Source: Gynurincola endophyticus (GTDB taxonomy: Bacteria; Bacteroidota; Bacteroidia; Chitinophagales; Chitinophagaceae). Taken from it: a stretch of 51,092 nucleotides of DNA. The position numbers were made by a program, and so were the translations under genes. Location of the stretch: contig NZ_RCWL01000002.1 in assembly GCF_003991195.1 (NCBI RefSeq), forward strand, positions 559,371 through 610,462, read 5' to 3'. The notes beneath the pieces were generated by a model. The model saw nothing but the letters and a program-made list of their open reading frames with translations, was not told the origin of the DNA and did no database searches. Shown in pieces: positions 9,225 to 18,084 of the stretch; positions within the stretch are counted from its first letter, which is position 1; every line of letters begins with the position of its first letter.

Positions 9225-10604
9225 TTATTGGGCTTCTTTAATATCCCGCATTATTTTCAACGCTATGTTATTGGCGGTTGTTTCAAAATTACTTTCCGCA
9301 TAAATCCTGATAATCGGTTCAGTATTAGAAGTTCTCAAATGTACCCAGTCTTCGTCGAACTCAATCTTTAATCCGTCTTCGGTATTCATAGGATGGTGTT
9401 TATACTTTTCCTGAATCTGCTCAAACACTACATTTACATCAATAGACGGATCCAGCTCTATCTTATTCTTCGAAATAAAGTAGTCGGGATATTTATTTCT
9501 AAAAGACTTTATACCATTTTTATGCTGTGCCAGTGCAGATAAAAATAAACCGATACCAATCAATGCATCTCTCCCGTAATGGAAATCAGGAACAATAATA
9601 CCACCGTTTCCTTCACCACCGATTACCGCCTGGGTAGACTTCATTTTATTAACAACATTCACTTCACCTACTGCGGCAGGTGTATACACCCCTCCTCTTT
9701 GTATAGTGATTTCTTTCAATGCTTTGGTACTGCTCATATTGCTCACTGTATTACCGGCACGGTGTTGCAGTATATAATCTGCTACCGCTACCAGCGTATA
9801 CTCTTCTCCGAACATTGATCCGTCTTCATTTACAAAACAAAGTCTGTCTACATCCGGATCAACAGCAATCCCCAGATCTGCTTTATTTGACTTTACAGCG
9901 TTACTTAATTCTGTAAGGTTTTCCGGTAAAGGCTCAGGATTGTGAGCAAATTTTCCGGTAACTTCTCCGTTTAGTAAAATAACGTCTTCTACGCCCAGTG
10001 CTTTTAACAACTGAGGAATCACCAAAGCACCGGTAGAGTTTACCACATCCACCACTACTTTAAAATTCTTTTCTCTGATCGCTTCAACATTTACCAACGG
10101 GTATGCAAGAATAGAGTCGATATGTTTCTGAAAATACTGATCGTTGGTACTAACGGTTCCGAGGTGATCAACATTTGCAAACTGATAAGCGTCATCGGCT
10201 GCAATCTCCAATACTTTTTTTCCGTCATCACCGCTGATGAACTCGCCTTTATCATTCAGTAATTTTAATGCATTCCATTCTTTAGGATTATGACTGGCTG
10301 TAATAATAATACCACCCCCCGCCTGCTCCCAAACCACTGCCATTTCCACAGTAGGTGTAGTAGACAAACCAATATCAATTACATCAATTCCTAAACCTAC
10401 TAAAGTATTTACTACGAGAGATTGAACCATGTTACCACTTACTCTGCCATCTCTGCCGATTACTACTTTAGGGGTTTTATTTTCTTCTAACAACCAGGTA
10501 CCATAGGCTGCCGCAAATTTTACGATATCAACAGGACTCAAGTTTTCTGCTACTTTTCCTCCTATTGTGCCTCTGATGCCGGAAATACTTTTTATAAGTG
10601 CCAC
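9225..10604 (-). CDS. glmM: Phosphoglucosamine mutase (alpha-D-phosphohexomutase family)
   Basis: This enzyme is predicted to convert glucosamine-6-phosphate to glucosamine-1-phosphate on the way to UDP-GlcNAc. It has the phosphoserine loop TASHNPKEWN with Ser104, the Mg2+ loop DPDVDR (249-254), the sugar-recognition loop GGEGNGG (329-335) and the phosphate-binding loop RTSNTEP (424-430). At 459 residues it fits the GlmM/ManB group. A phosphomannomutase or phosphoglucomutase specificity cannot be excluded from motifs alone. It appears to be a single-gene unit ended by the hairpin at 9194-9221. Confidence 0.85.
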   Translation of the reverse strand: MALIKSISGIRGTIGGKVAENLSPVDIVKFAAAYGTWLLEENKTPKVVIGRDGRVSGNMVQSLVVNTLVGLGIDVIDIGLSTTPTVEMAVVWEQAGGGIIITASHNPKEWNALKLLNDKGEFISGDDGKKVLEIAADDAYQFANVDHLGTVSTNDQYFQKHIDSILAYPLVNVEAIREKNFKVVVDVVNSTGALVIPQLLKALGVEDVILLNGEVTGKFAHNPEPLPENLTELSNAVKSNKADLGIAVDPDVDRLCFVNEDGSMFGEEYTLVAVADYILQHRAGNTVSNMSSTKALKEITIQRGGVYTPAAVGEVNVVNKMKSTQAVIGGEGNGGIIVPDFHYGRDALIGIGLFLSALAQHKNGIKSFRNKYPDYFISKNKIELDPSIDVNVVFEQIQEKYKHHPMNTEDGLKIEFDEDWVHLRTSNTEPIIRIYAESNFETTANNIALKIMRDIKEAQ

Positions 10605-10681
10605 TGCTCACATTTTTTAGGATCACAAAAATAGCTTTTTCCCTTTACTTCGGGTATAACTAGTTATGGGTAATTTCAGTC

Positions 10682-12751
10682 TTACCGCTCTTCTACCATA
10701 AAAATGGTAGGATTTGCGCTCACCGGCAGCTTAAATTGCCCGCCGCTGGCAGCTACAGAACTTACCTGATCACTCACTAAATCAATCTGATGGCCGGTTT
10801 TCGCCGATGATTTCAGATTGTAACTAATATTTTTTTTCGAATCTCTTACAGGCTGGTATACAAAATATGCTTTTTGTTGCGGTTGAGATTTGTGTTTGTA
10901 TTTGTACACCCAAACATCCCCTTGTTCTGAAACAACAGATTCCGGAATATATTCTCCCAAATGCTGCACCATTCTGTCGATGTGATGCCACGATGGATAA
11001 GTTGAATATACCTGACCCGGATCCTGCTTCAACAAACCTGAGGTAAGGTATGTATTAGGAGTGGATAGGGGCTCCGTGTCTTTAATCCAGTAAATAATAT
11101 ACTGATCGAATCCTGAAAAGAAAATTGCATTGATCGCTCTAAGCAATACCACCCCTTGAGAGACTTCGGGAGATTGCTGGTCGATAATCGGCGCTGATAC
11201 TTTACTTTGCTGATTTTTATCAAAGCCATATTCTCCGAGAATACATTCTACTTCCGGTTGTAATAGATAAGTTTGTTCTCTTACACGAGATAATTTTGTA
11301 CGCAAAGAATCTTCTTCCGGCGTAATGCCTGCTTTTGCAGATGAAAACTTATCTCCGGCCAACTCGCCTTTTCCGTTATTGGAATAATAGTGAAACTGGA
11401 TACCGCCATTCCACAAAAACTGCTGGTCTTTTCTTCCGTACCTGCTCAGAAAATCCAGTACTCTTACTCTGTTAAAGTCGATTCCTACCAGACCGGCCAT
11501 CATGAGTTCACTTTTCTGATCTGCGTTTTTAATACCATGTCTGGCCCCGAGTGCGCCTTCATGGCCATCGTAATCAGCAGAACTCATTGCAAAATACTCC
11601 AATGGCGTCCAGTAACGCATACCTTCCCAATAAGCATCCGATTCATTTCCGTTTTCAAATACCGTCATGGTATTTCTACCGCTGAATCGATTAGAATTAA
11701 CTGCCTGAATAAGATTGGTATCTACTTTGGTAGCGCCGTAAGCTGCAGCCATGTTCCATAGCATATTGGCATGCCGGCCGTAACTTTTCGGATCATGCGT
11801 CGGCATACCGGGTTGTGTTAAAGGAAAATCATGGTTATGCCCACCTCTTTCCATCAACCATTTCGGTACTCCTAAAAAGCTATACCATATTTTTTGTTTC
11901 ACCATTTTTACAGAGTCGTCATACAATACATAATCGCCGGTTCCATTATTCCACCAACCGTTCGGAACAATATTGTACCTGATATTATCCGGATAATCTT
12001 CCTGTTTACCGATATCAATTTTATCATTGTTCATGTATAATCTTGAATACGTGAAGGGTGTCATATATTGCATGGGCGTGCCCTGATAGCAGTTCACTCC
12101 TAAAAACTCTTTTAACGACTTTTGTGGTAATCGGGCACCTTCATATTTTTTCGCGGGAGCTGTGGCAGCTGCCCCTGTTCTGCATCCGTATAATACCATC
12201 TCGGTAATATTCGCAGGACCGGCAAACTGGATCATTACAAACCGGGTATTGGATTGAATGTCTAATCTTTTCCAACCGCCACCGAAACTGCTTTTATTAG
12301 ACAAGAAAGAAGCGTGTAAAGTCCATTCTAACGGAGAACCGGAATAAATACTGATACTGTCGCCCGAGCTGGATTTATCATATAAAAACACGCTCGAAAT
12401 ATCATAATCAGTTCCGAGGTCTACTACAATCCGGCTGCCTATTCCAGGTTTGAAATACATCATTCCGCCTGATTTCGGGTGAGGGTTTGTGTTAGGAGAA
12501 CCATTAATTCCGTTTAAGGGGTCCAGTTCTTTTGATTCATCGAATAAAAAGTATGGGTCACCACCGTTTACTCCTTTATATCCTGACAGGTCATACACCC
12601 ATTCAGGATAAATTTCTTCAATTTTTTTAGGTTCAGCACATTGAATATTACCGGCATTCTTAACAGCTATGGTTTCAATCTGTGCGTTACCACAACTATA
12701 CATAAAAAATACCGGAATCAGAATAAGGCGAATAAATTTCATAACAATCAT
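10682..12751 (-). CDS. Lipoprotein with jelly-roll domain and clan GH-A-like glycosidase domain
   Basis: The product is a probable surface or periplasmic glycosidase of a family I could not assign. The signal peptide ends in MYSC (lipidated Cys20). Residues 40-190 look like a discoidin-type binding sandwich (RIVVDLGTDYDISSVFLYD). The second part resembles a TIM-barrel glycosidase, with acid/base candidate Glu370 in FENGNESDAYW, His454 in IQFHYYS and nucleophile candidate Glu507 in LGEYGFD. A C-terminal beta domain follows. An internal ATG at 12742 is an equally good start. It begins 9 bases after the LtaS-like gene stops, so the two are likely one operon. Confidence 0.7.
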   Translation of the reverse strand: MIVMKFIRLILIPVFFMYSCGNAQIETIAVKNAGNIQCAEPKKIEEIYPEWVYDLSGYKGVNGGDPYFLFDESKELDPLNGINGSPNTNPHPKSGGMMYFKPGIGSRIVVDLGTDYDISSVFLYDKSSSGDSISIYSGSPLEWTLHASFLSNKSSFGGGWKRLDIQSNTRFVMIQFAGPANITEMVLYGCRTGAAATAPAKKYEGARLPQKSLKEFLGVNCYQGTPMQYMTPFTYSRLYMNNDKIDIGKQEDYPDNIRYNIVPNGWWNNGTGDYVLYDDSVKMVKQKIWYSFLGVPKWLMERGGHNHDFPLTQPGMPTHDPKSYGRHANMLWNMAAAYGATKVDTNLIQAVNSNRFSGRNTMTVFENGNESDAYWEGMRYWTPLEYFAMSSADYDGHEGALGARHGIKNADQKSELMMAGLVGIDFNRVRVLDFLSRYGRKDQQFLWNGGIQFHYYSNNGKGELAGDKFSSAKAGITPEEDSLRTKLSRVREQTYLLQPEVECILGEYGFDKNQQSKVSAPIIDQQSPEVSQGVVLLRAINAIFFSGFDQYIIYWIKDTEPLSTPNTYLTSGLLKQDPGQVYSTYPSWHHIDRMVQHLGEYIPESVVSEQGDVWVYKYKHKSQPQQKAYFVYQPVRDSKKNISYNLKSSAKTGHQIDLVSDQVSSVAASGGQFKLPVSANPTIFMVEER

Positions 12752-12760
12752 TTTAAAGCA

Positions 12761-14740
12761 TTACTGTGCAGCTGCTTTTTTATTATTTGTTAAAAGATAT
12801 TTAGCGGTTTCATAGAATGCTTCAGTGTAATTCTTTAGGATGGGAAGAATTGAGTCTTTAGTATGTTGATCAATCGGATCGTTATGGATGATAGAGCCGA
12901 GTTCTTCGTGGCCTGAACCTTTCATACTCACACGCATTCTGAAATAATAGTCGCCGGTTACTATACCGGTTGCTTTGGCATCGTGATCATAAATATAGGC
13001 AAAAGGTGTCAATGTTGTATCGAGCAGGTTCTTACCAAAAGTGGTATTATGATAAGAAATACCAATATAAGAAGCAACGGTAGGCAACAGGTCTAGCTGT
13101 GAAGCCGGAAAATGAAAACGTTTAGGTTCCATGCCTTTTTGATAAATCAACATAGGCACATGCATTGCATTTAACCTTAAATCTGTAAATGCGTTGGGTA
13201 GTAACTCTTTTGCATTTCCCGGAATGCCGTGGTCGCCGACAATGGCAAAGACCGTATTTTCAAAATAAGGTTGCTGAGAGGCCAGTTCGAAAAATTTCTT
13301 CAGGCAATAATCGCTGTAACGAAAAGCATTAAACTCTTCATTTGATTCAAAGCCATATTTCTTTAATGAATCTAATGGTAAAGTAAGCGGTTGAAAGTCA
13401 GGAATATCAACAGAAGGAATCGTATACGGGCGATGATTACCGGCGGTTTGTATCACTGCAAAAAAAGGTTGATTGGTAGTTTTTAGCAATGCGTTTGATT
13501 CTTCGAACAAGCTTTTATCTGAAATACCCCAAACATCCACAACGGGCGATTGAAAATAGGTATCCTCGTAAATTTTTATTCCTTCAATATTGTTATTCAA
13601 TACGCCACGAATATTAGCCCACGAAGTGCTACCTCCCAGAAAGTATTTTTTTTCATACCCTTTAAAATCATTGATAATGGTATTTTGATCTACTGCCAAT
13701 GGATTTCTGGAAGCTGTTTTTTGTTGTTCAACATCCGGTGCACCGGTAATGGTTCCCCATACGCCTCTGGCAGTACCGATGGTCGGAGTGAAAGCACGGT
13801 CAAAGAAATAACCTGCTTTACTTAAACTATCAAAAAAAGGTGTGGTATTTAAAGGGTTACCAGAAACAGAACTTTTATAATAGCTGAACGACTCCATGAT
13901 AATCACCACCACATTTTTTGGTGCAGGATTCGCTTCCGGTACAACTCTTAAATATTTCAAAGGAGTAGCCGGATCCAGATTCAACCATTTAGCTACTACC
14001 GGATAGGCTGTTTTGACTTTTTCAGGATCAAAAGTTTTTTGACGGAAGTTCAATGTATTAAAAAACGATTCGAACGGATTTAAAGCTATACTGGCTTTAA
14101 AATCATCTCCTAAAGCAAATGCATCGCTCCATCTCAGCGGATATTGATTGATTCTTCCGAAAATAGAAACACCCATCAGCAGGAAACAGCTGATGGCATA
14201 AATAAGATCCCATTTCTGCCGGTAAGAAATCGGTTTATTCAAAAAAAACACATATAATTTTCTAAAAATATAATTCAGCAAAAAGAGGAAAACCAGCATT
14301 CCCAATAACATGCGGATAACCGGATAAGATTGCCATACCATTTCTAAAGCGATGGCAGTATCTTCCAGTAAACTCAGCGCCCCTGCGTTTAAACGTTGAT
14401 TCAGATAAGCATAATGAGAGAAATCTACAACATATACAAATACCAGAACCACACTCACTACCCACATGTAAACCAGAATAATCTTTTTAAAAAGAGGTAA
14501 ATGCAATTTCGACTGCATAAAACTCATAAAGAGGAATAGTGGTAAAATACATATTAAAACCAGGCGTATATCAAATCTTAATCCCAACAAAAAAGCAGGG
14601 AGTACATCAGTAAAAGCAAGTTGTTCAGCTTTAAACAATTGAAAAAACACCAACCGTGCTAGTGAAAGAACGATTAAAAGAATACCTGCAACACTGGCCA
14701 AGAACTTCAAATATGGAGGGAAAACTTTCTTTTGTTTCAT
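12761..14740 (-). CDS. LTA synthase family membrane phosphotransferase/sulfatase-fold protein
   Basis: About five membrane helices fill residues 13-195, followed by a periplasmic alkaline-phosphatase-superfamily domain. Metal and catalytic candidates are Glu283 in VVIIMESFSYY, the nucleophile Thr323 in PTIGTARGVW, His436 in GNHRPY, and Asp503-His504 in VGDHGIPGN. Relatives transfer phosphoglycerol or phosphoethanolamine to glycans or lipids. A Gram-negative Bacteroidota cell is not expected to make lipoteichoic acid, so decoration of a lipid or surface glycan is more likely. It is the first gene of a pair with the downstream glycosidase-like lipoprotein. Confidence 0.85.
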   Translation of the reverse strand: MKQKKVFPPYLKFLASVAGILLIVLSLARLVFFQLFKAEQLAFTDVLPAFLLGLRFDIRLVLICILPLFLFMSFMQSKLHLPLFKKIILVYMWVVSVVLVFVYVVDFSHYAYLNQRLNAGALSLLEDTAIALEMVWQSYPVIRMLLGMLVFLFLLNYIFRKLYVFFLNKPISYRQKWDLIYAISCFLLMGVSIFGRINQYPLRWSDAFALGDDFKASIALNPFESFFNTLNFRQKTFDPEKVKTAYPVVAKWLNLDPATPLKYLRVVPEANPAPKNVVVIIMESFSYYKSSVSGNPLNTTPFFDSLSKAGYFFDRAFTPTIGTARGVWGTITGAPDVEQQKTASRNPLAVDQNTIINDFKGYEKKYFLGGSTSWANIRGVLNNNIEGIKIYEDTYFQSPVVDVWGISDKSLFEESNALLKTTNQPFFAVIQTAGNHRPYTIPSVDIPDFQPLTLPLDSLKKYGFESNEEFNAFRYSDYCLKKFFELASQQPYFENTVFAIVGDHGIPGNAKELLPNAFTDLRLNAMHVPMLIYQKGMEPKRFHFPASQLDLLPTVASYIGISYHNTTFGKNLLDTTLTPFAYIYDHDAKATGIVTGDYYFRMRVSMKGSGHEELGSIIHNDPIDQHTKDSILPILKNYTEAFYETAKYLLTNNKKAAAQ

Positions 14741-14845
14741 AACAGCAAATAAACACCAAAATTAAATTTTACATTCAAAACTTGTCTAAATATGAAATTA
14801 TTTATAATTTAATTAATTATCTTAGAGAATGTAAGCTTTTGGCTA

Positions 14846-14853
14846 TACTTTTG
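14846..14853 (+). promoter_or_regulatory. Candidate -7 box for the PAP2/CNNM operon
   Basis: The sequence TACTTTTG matches TAnnTTTG and lies 34 bases upstream of the PAP2 ATG at 14888. No clear -33 TTTG was found at the usual spacing. Confidence 0.4.
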
Positions 14854-14887
14854 TGCATTAGCCGAACTATGGTCTATAATTTTTGGT

Positions 14888-15508
14888 ATGGAAGATCCTT
14901 ATAGTACATTTTACTTATTAAACCTTTGGCATTACATTCAGCCATATGATTTCTGGTTGATACAAAAAATCAATCAAGATTGGAGCAACAGTTTTTTTGA
15001 TACTGTGCTGCCTTACTTAAGAGAAACCCGCACCTGGATTCCTCTTTATCTATTTCTCATTTTCTTTGCTGTTTTAAACTTTGGTAAAAAAGGTTGGTGG
15101 TGGGTTTTTGGTGTAATCCTGACAGCCGCAGTTGCCGATTTGGTCAGCAGTCAGCTCATCAAACAAACGGTGATGCGTTTACGTCCCTGCCAGGACCCCG
15201 AGGTGGCACCGTTTTTACGTTTTTTCGTAAGGTATTGTCCGATGAGCTCGAGTTTTACCTCATCGCATGCAACCAGCCATTTTGCCCAGGCCAGTTTCTT
15301 TTTTTATACACTTTATCCCATCATGAAAAAATGGGGTTATGTTTTTTTTGTATGGGCAGCCAGTATCGCATTTACGCAGGTTTATGTGGCCGTACACTAT
15401 CCGTTCGACGTAGTTTGCGGTGCTATTTTAGGAACATTTTTAGGTTGGACAATCTATCAACTCTACACACGTAAATGTGGTAAACTATCTATTGATTCAA
15501 TTCGCTAA
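14888..15508 (+). CDS. PAP2 family membrane phosphatase
   Basis: This is a membrane-bound lipid phosphatase, perhaps acting on undecaprenyl pyrophosphate or phosphatidate. Motif 1 is KQTVMRLRP (Lys92 to Pro100), motif 2 is SSHA with His127, and motif 3 is TQVYVAVHYPFD with His170 and Asp174. The Ser-Arg that normally opens motif 3 is replaced by Thr163-Gln164, although the catalytic His and Asp are kept. Hydrophobic segments appear near residues 52-64, 71-90, 130-145, 150-168 and 175-192. The next gene starts 2 bases after its stop, indicating one transcript. Confidence 0.9.
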   Translation: MEDPYSTFYLLNLWHYIQPYDFWLIQKINQDWSNSFFDTVLPYLRETRTWIPLYLFLIFFAVLNFGKKGWWWVFGVILTAAVADLVSSQLIKQTVMRLRPCQDPEVAPFLRFFVRYCPMSSSFTSSHATSHFAQASFFFYTLYPIMKKWGYVFFVWAASIAFTQVYVAVHYPFDVVCGAILGTFLGWTIYQLYTRKCGKLSIDSIR

Positions 15509-15510
15509 GT

Positions 15511-16809
15511 ATGGACGAGTTACTTATAATATTAGGATTAATTATCTTGAATGGCATATTTTCTATGTCTGAAATCGCCTTGGTTTCAGCTAGAAAAGCA
15601 AGGTTAGAGGGACAAGCCAATAAAGGCGACAAAAGAGCCAAAGAAGCCCTCAGTCTGGCACAAAGCCCCGAAAAATTTTTATCAACCGTTCAAATCGGTA
15701 TTACCTTAATTGGCATTTTAACGGGTTTATTTTCCGGCGACAGTGTAAAACAAAATCTGGTAGAGTTTCTAAAAGATTATCCTAGCCTGGCTCCTTACGC
15801 CAACGGTCTGGCTACCGGACTGATCGTTATCGTTATTACTTATTTTACATTGGTGCTGGGCGAGCTGGTTCCCAAAAGAATCGGACTTTCAAATCCGGAA
15901 AAAATAGCCAAGATCATCGCCGGCCCCATGCGCGTGATCAGTATTATTACCTATCCTTTTATCTGGATTTTAACAAAATCCAGCAATATCCTGATTAATA
16001 TATTGGGAATTAAAGCGAAGGATAATCAGGTAACGGAAGAAGAGATTAAAGCGATTATCTCAGAAGGTACCGAACAGGGTACCATCGAAGAAGCAGAACA
16101 GGAAATTATCGAAAGAATCTTTCACCTCGGTGACCGTAATATCACTTCGCTGATGACCCACAGAAGTGATATCAAATGGTTTGATCTGAATGATAATGAA
16201 CATTCTATACGTGATAAAATATTAAAAGAACCGCATTCGGTGTATCCGATTTGCGATGGGAATATCGACGCTATTAAAGGCGTCATCAGTTTGAAAGATT
16301 TATATGTCAGCAACGACCTGACTCTTTTCAAACAGATCATGAAACCGACGTTGTTTGTTCCTGAACATATTACAGCCTATACGGTCCTTGAAAAATTCAA
16401 AGAATCAAAAATCCATGCTTGTTTTATCGTAGACGAATATGGAAGTATTCAGGGAATGATCACCTTAAATGACATTCTTGAGGCTATTGTGGGTGATATG
16501 CCGCAACAGGATATCGAGGATTACGAAATTGTTGAAAGAGAAGACGGAACCTTTATCGTAGATGCGCAGATTCCTTTTTATGACTTTTTGAGTCATTTTG
16601 AAAAAACAGAATGGATGAATGAAGGTGAACAGGAGTTTGATACGCTGGCGGGATTAATTTTACATAAGTTAGAAAGAATTCCGAGTACCGCCGATACCTT
16701 TGTATGGCAAGGATTTAAGTTTGAAATTTTAGACATGGATGCACAAAGGATTGATAAAGTATTGGTAACTGTACCAGAAGAAATACTGAATAACCTGAGA
16801 GATAACTAA
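15511..16809 (+). CDS. CNNM/CorC-type hemolysin-family transporter (DUF21-CBS-CorC)
   Basis: This inner-membrane protein belongs to a family linked to Mg2+ or Co2+ handling and formerly called hemolysins. The order is an N-terminal DUF21 membrane domain (about 1-190, with TVQIGITLIGILTGLFSG and LVLGELVPKRIGLS), two CBS domains (about 200-335), and a C-terminal CorC_HlyC domain (LAGLILHKLERIPSTAD). Its 432 residues are normal for the family. It is translationally close to the PAP2 gene (2-base gap) and ends at the hairpin at 16824-16857. Confidence 0.92.
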   Translation: MDELLIILGLIILNGIFSMSEIALVSARKARLEGQANKGDKRAKEALSLAQSPEKFLSTVQIGITLIGILTGLFSGDSVKQNLVEFLKDYPSLAPYANGLATGLIVIVITYFTLVLGELVPKRIGLSNPEKIAKIIAGPMRVISIITYPFIWILTKSSNILINILGIKAKDNQVTEEEIKAIISEGTEQGTIEEAEQEIIERIFHLGDRNITSLMTHRSDIKWFDLNDNEHSIRDKILKEPHSVYPICDGNIDAIKGVISLKDLYVSNDLTLFKQIMKPTLFVPEHITAYTVLEKFKESKIHACFIVDEYGSIQGMITLNDILEAIVGDMPQQDIEDYEIVEREDGTFIVDAQIPFYDFLSHFEKTEWMNEGEQEFDTLAGLILHKLERIPSTADTFVWQGFKFEILDMDAQRIDKVLVTVPEEILNNLRDN

Positions 16810-16823
16810 ACAAAAACACTTAT

Positions 16824-16857
16824 AAAAAAGCTTCGGAAAATTCCGAAGCTTTTTTTG
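16824..16857 (+). terminator. Rho-independent terminator after the CNNM gene
   Basis: A GC-containing stem aaaaaagcttcgg (16824-16836) pairs with ccgaagcttttttt (16843-16856) around a short A/T loop and ends in a T tract. Confidence 0.9.
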
Positions 16858-16983
16858 TACATTTATTAAAAGATTACGGAAAATACGGACCGAAAAAAAT
16901 ACTAAAAACTACGCTTGATTCGTATTATTAATGGCACCATCTTTGGTCAGTACACAAATCCGTTCACTTTTTACGTTCAATGT

Positions 16984-17853
16984 ATGAATAACCTATTGAA
17001 AATACTACTAATCTCAGCATTAGTATGGGGTCTGGCCTCTTGTAATAAAGAAGTAGTACCAGAAGAACCTCAGGAGGAGGAAAAAACTCCTACACCCACT
17101 CCTACCCCTACCAATCCGTTTAACAGTCAGGTAGAAACCGCGAAACCAACAGCCGTAGATATTATCGAAACAGTTAACTCGAATATCGGGGGCTTCAGGG
17201 CCAGTATCCCTGTTCTTTATTCCAAAACCGATAAAGCATATCCATTAATCATTTTCATTCACGGTATTGGAGAATTAGGAAACGGCACCACTGAATTAAG
17301 CAGAGTGGCCAATATTGGAATCTCTTCGCTCGTTACCAAAAAAACACTTCCGGCAAGTTTTAAAGTCAACAATGAAAACTTTTCATTTATTGTGGTTTCG
17401 CCACAATTCAAAAAATGGCCGAGTGCTGATGACGTCAATGCATTATTAGTACACGTTTCTAAAAAATACCGCATTGATCCTAAAAGAGTATATGTAAGCG
17501 GCTGTAGCATGGGTGGTGGAGTTACCTGGGAGTTTGCGGCAAAATATCCTGCTAAAGTAGCTGCCATCGTTCCGATATGCGGCGCAGGTTCATTAAACGA
17601 TGCGCAGGCAAAAGCACTGGCAAATAACAAAGTGGCAGTTTGGGCATTCCATAATAAAGATGATGGTACCGTTACAGTGAATAACACCATCAATAATATT
17701 AATAAGATCAACAGTAATAAACCAACGCAGTCTATCATTCAAACCCTCTGGGATACCGGTGGGCACGATGCCTGGACAAAAGCAACCGGTTTAACTTATA
17801 AAGAAAATAACATGAACATCTATGAATGGATGCTCAAGCAAAAAAGACCATAA
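16984..17853 (+). CDS. Lipoprotein alpha/beta-hydrolase (CE1-like esterase)
   Basis: The product is a probable cell-surface carboxylesterase. The ATG at 16984 gives a lipoprotein signal ending LASC (Cys20); a TTG at 16915 would add 23 unsupported residues. A short acidic stretch and a Pro-Thr linker (TPTPTPTPTNP) separate the anchor from the catalytic domain. The fold shows an oxyanion segment (FIHGIGELG), nucleophile Ser175 in VSGCSMGGG, an acid near Asp226-Asp227, and His261 in TGGHDAW. This resembles the feruloyl esterase and polyhydroxybutyrate depolymerase-like group. It stands alone between terminators, and the substrate is unknown. Confidence 0.85.
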   Translation: MNNLLKILLISALVWGLASCNKEVVPEEPQEEEKTPTPTPTPTNPFNSQVETAKPTAVDIIETVNSNIGGFRASIPVLYSKTDKAYPLIIFIHGIGELGNGTTELSRVANIGISSLVTKKTLPASFKVNNENFSFIVVSPQFKKWPSADDVNALLVHVSKKYRIDPKRVYVSGCSMGGGVTWEFAAKYPAKVAAIVPICGAGSLNDAQAKALANNKVAVWAFHNKDDGTVTVNNTINNINKINSNKPTQSIIQTLWDTGGHDAWTKATGLTYKENNMNIYEWMLKQKRP

Positions 17854-17855
17854 AG

Positions 17856-17898
17856 GGTTAACCCCTCTTCCGGCTAACCGGAGAGGGGTTAATTATTT
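17856..17898. terminator. Hairpin between converging genes
   Basis: A long stem near ttaacccctcttccgg pairs with ccggagaggggttaa with one bulge. The flanking T tract is weak on both strands. It probably ends the esterase transcript and the converging Arc/SPFH transcript. Confidence 0.65.
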
Positions 17899-18074
17899 TC
17901 AGAAGGAGGTGTATCCTCTTTTTGTTTTTTAAATCTGCCGGACTTCTTCAAAGACTGATCAATGATCCACTCCAGCTGTCCGTTCACACTGCGAAACTCA
18001 TCACTTGCCCACTTTTCAAGTAACTCATAAGTTTCTTCGTCAATCCTCAATACAAAATTCTTTTTAGCTCCCAC
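17889..18074 (-). CDS. Arc-like ribbon-helix-helix DNA-binding protein
   Basis: This is a 61-residue protein with an N-terminal ribbon-helix-helix core (KKNFVLRIDEETYELLEKWA, then SVNGQLEWIIDQSLKKSG) and a charged Lys-rich tail. Such proteins bind operators as dimers of dimers. It starts 10 bases after the SPFH gene stops, and to my recollection small Arc-type genes are commonly found beside SPFH genes, so the two probably form one unit. It may regulate its own operon through the ATATCAAA repeats at 18968-19029, which is inference. Confidence 0.85.
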   Translation of the reverse strand: MGAKKNFVLRIDEETYELLEKWASDEFRSVNGQLEWIIDQSLKKSGRFKKQKEDTPPSENN

Positions 18075-18084
18075 GACAAATAAT

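Noticed and set aside
12761-14740. True lipoteichoic acid synthase
   Set aside because: The surrounding genes are those of a Gram-negative Bacteroidota cell; the fold fits but the substrate is unlikely to be lipoteichoic acid.
15094-15474. 126-codon frame inside the PAP2 gene
   Set aside because: It is a shifted-frame shadow of the PAP2 phosphatase, whose three motifs are in the other frame.
17259-17738. 159-codon open frame on the minus strand inside the lipoprotein esterase gene
   Set aside because: It is antisense to a well-supported esterase, has no recognisable domain and is hydrophobic by codon shadow.
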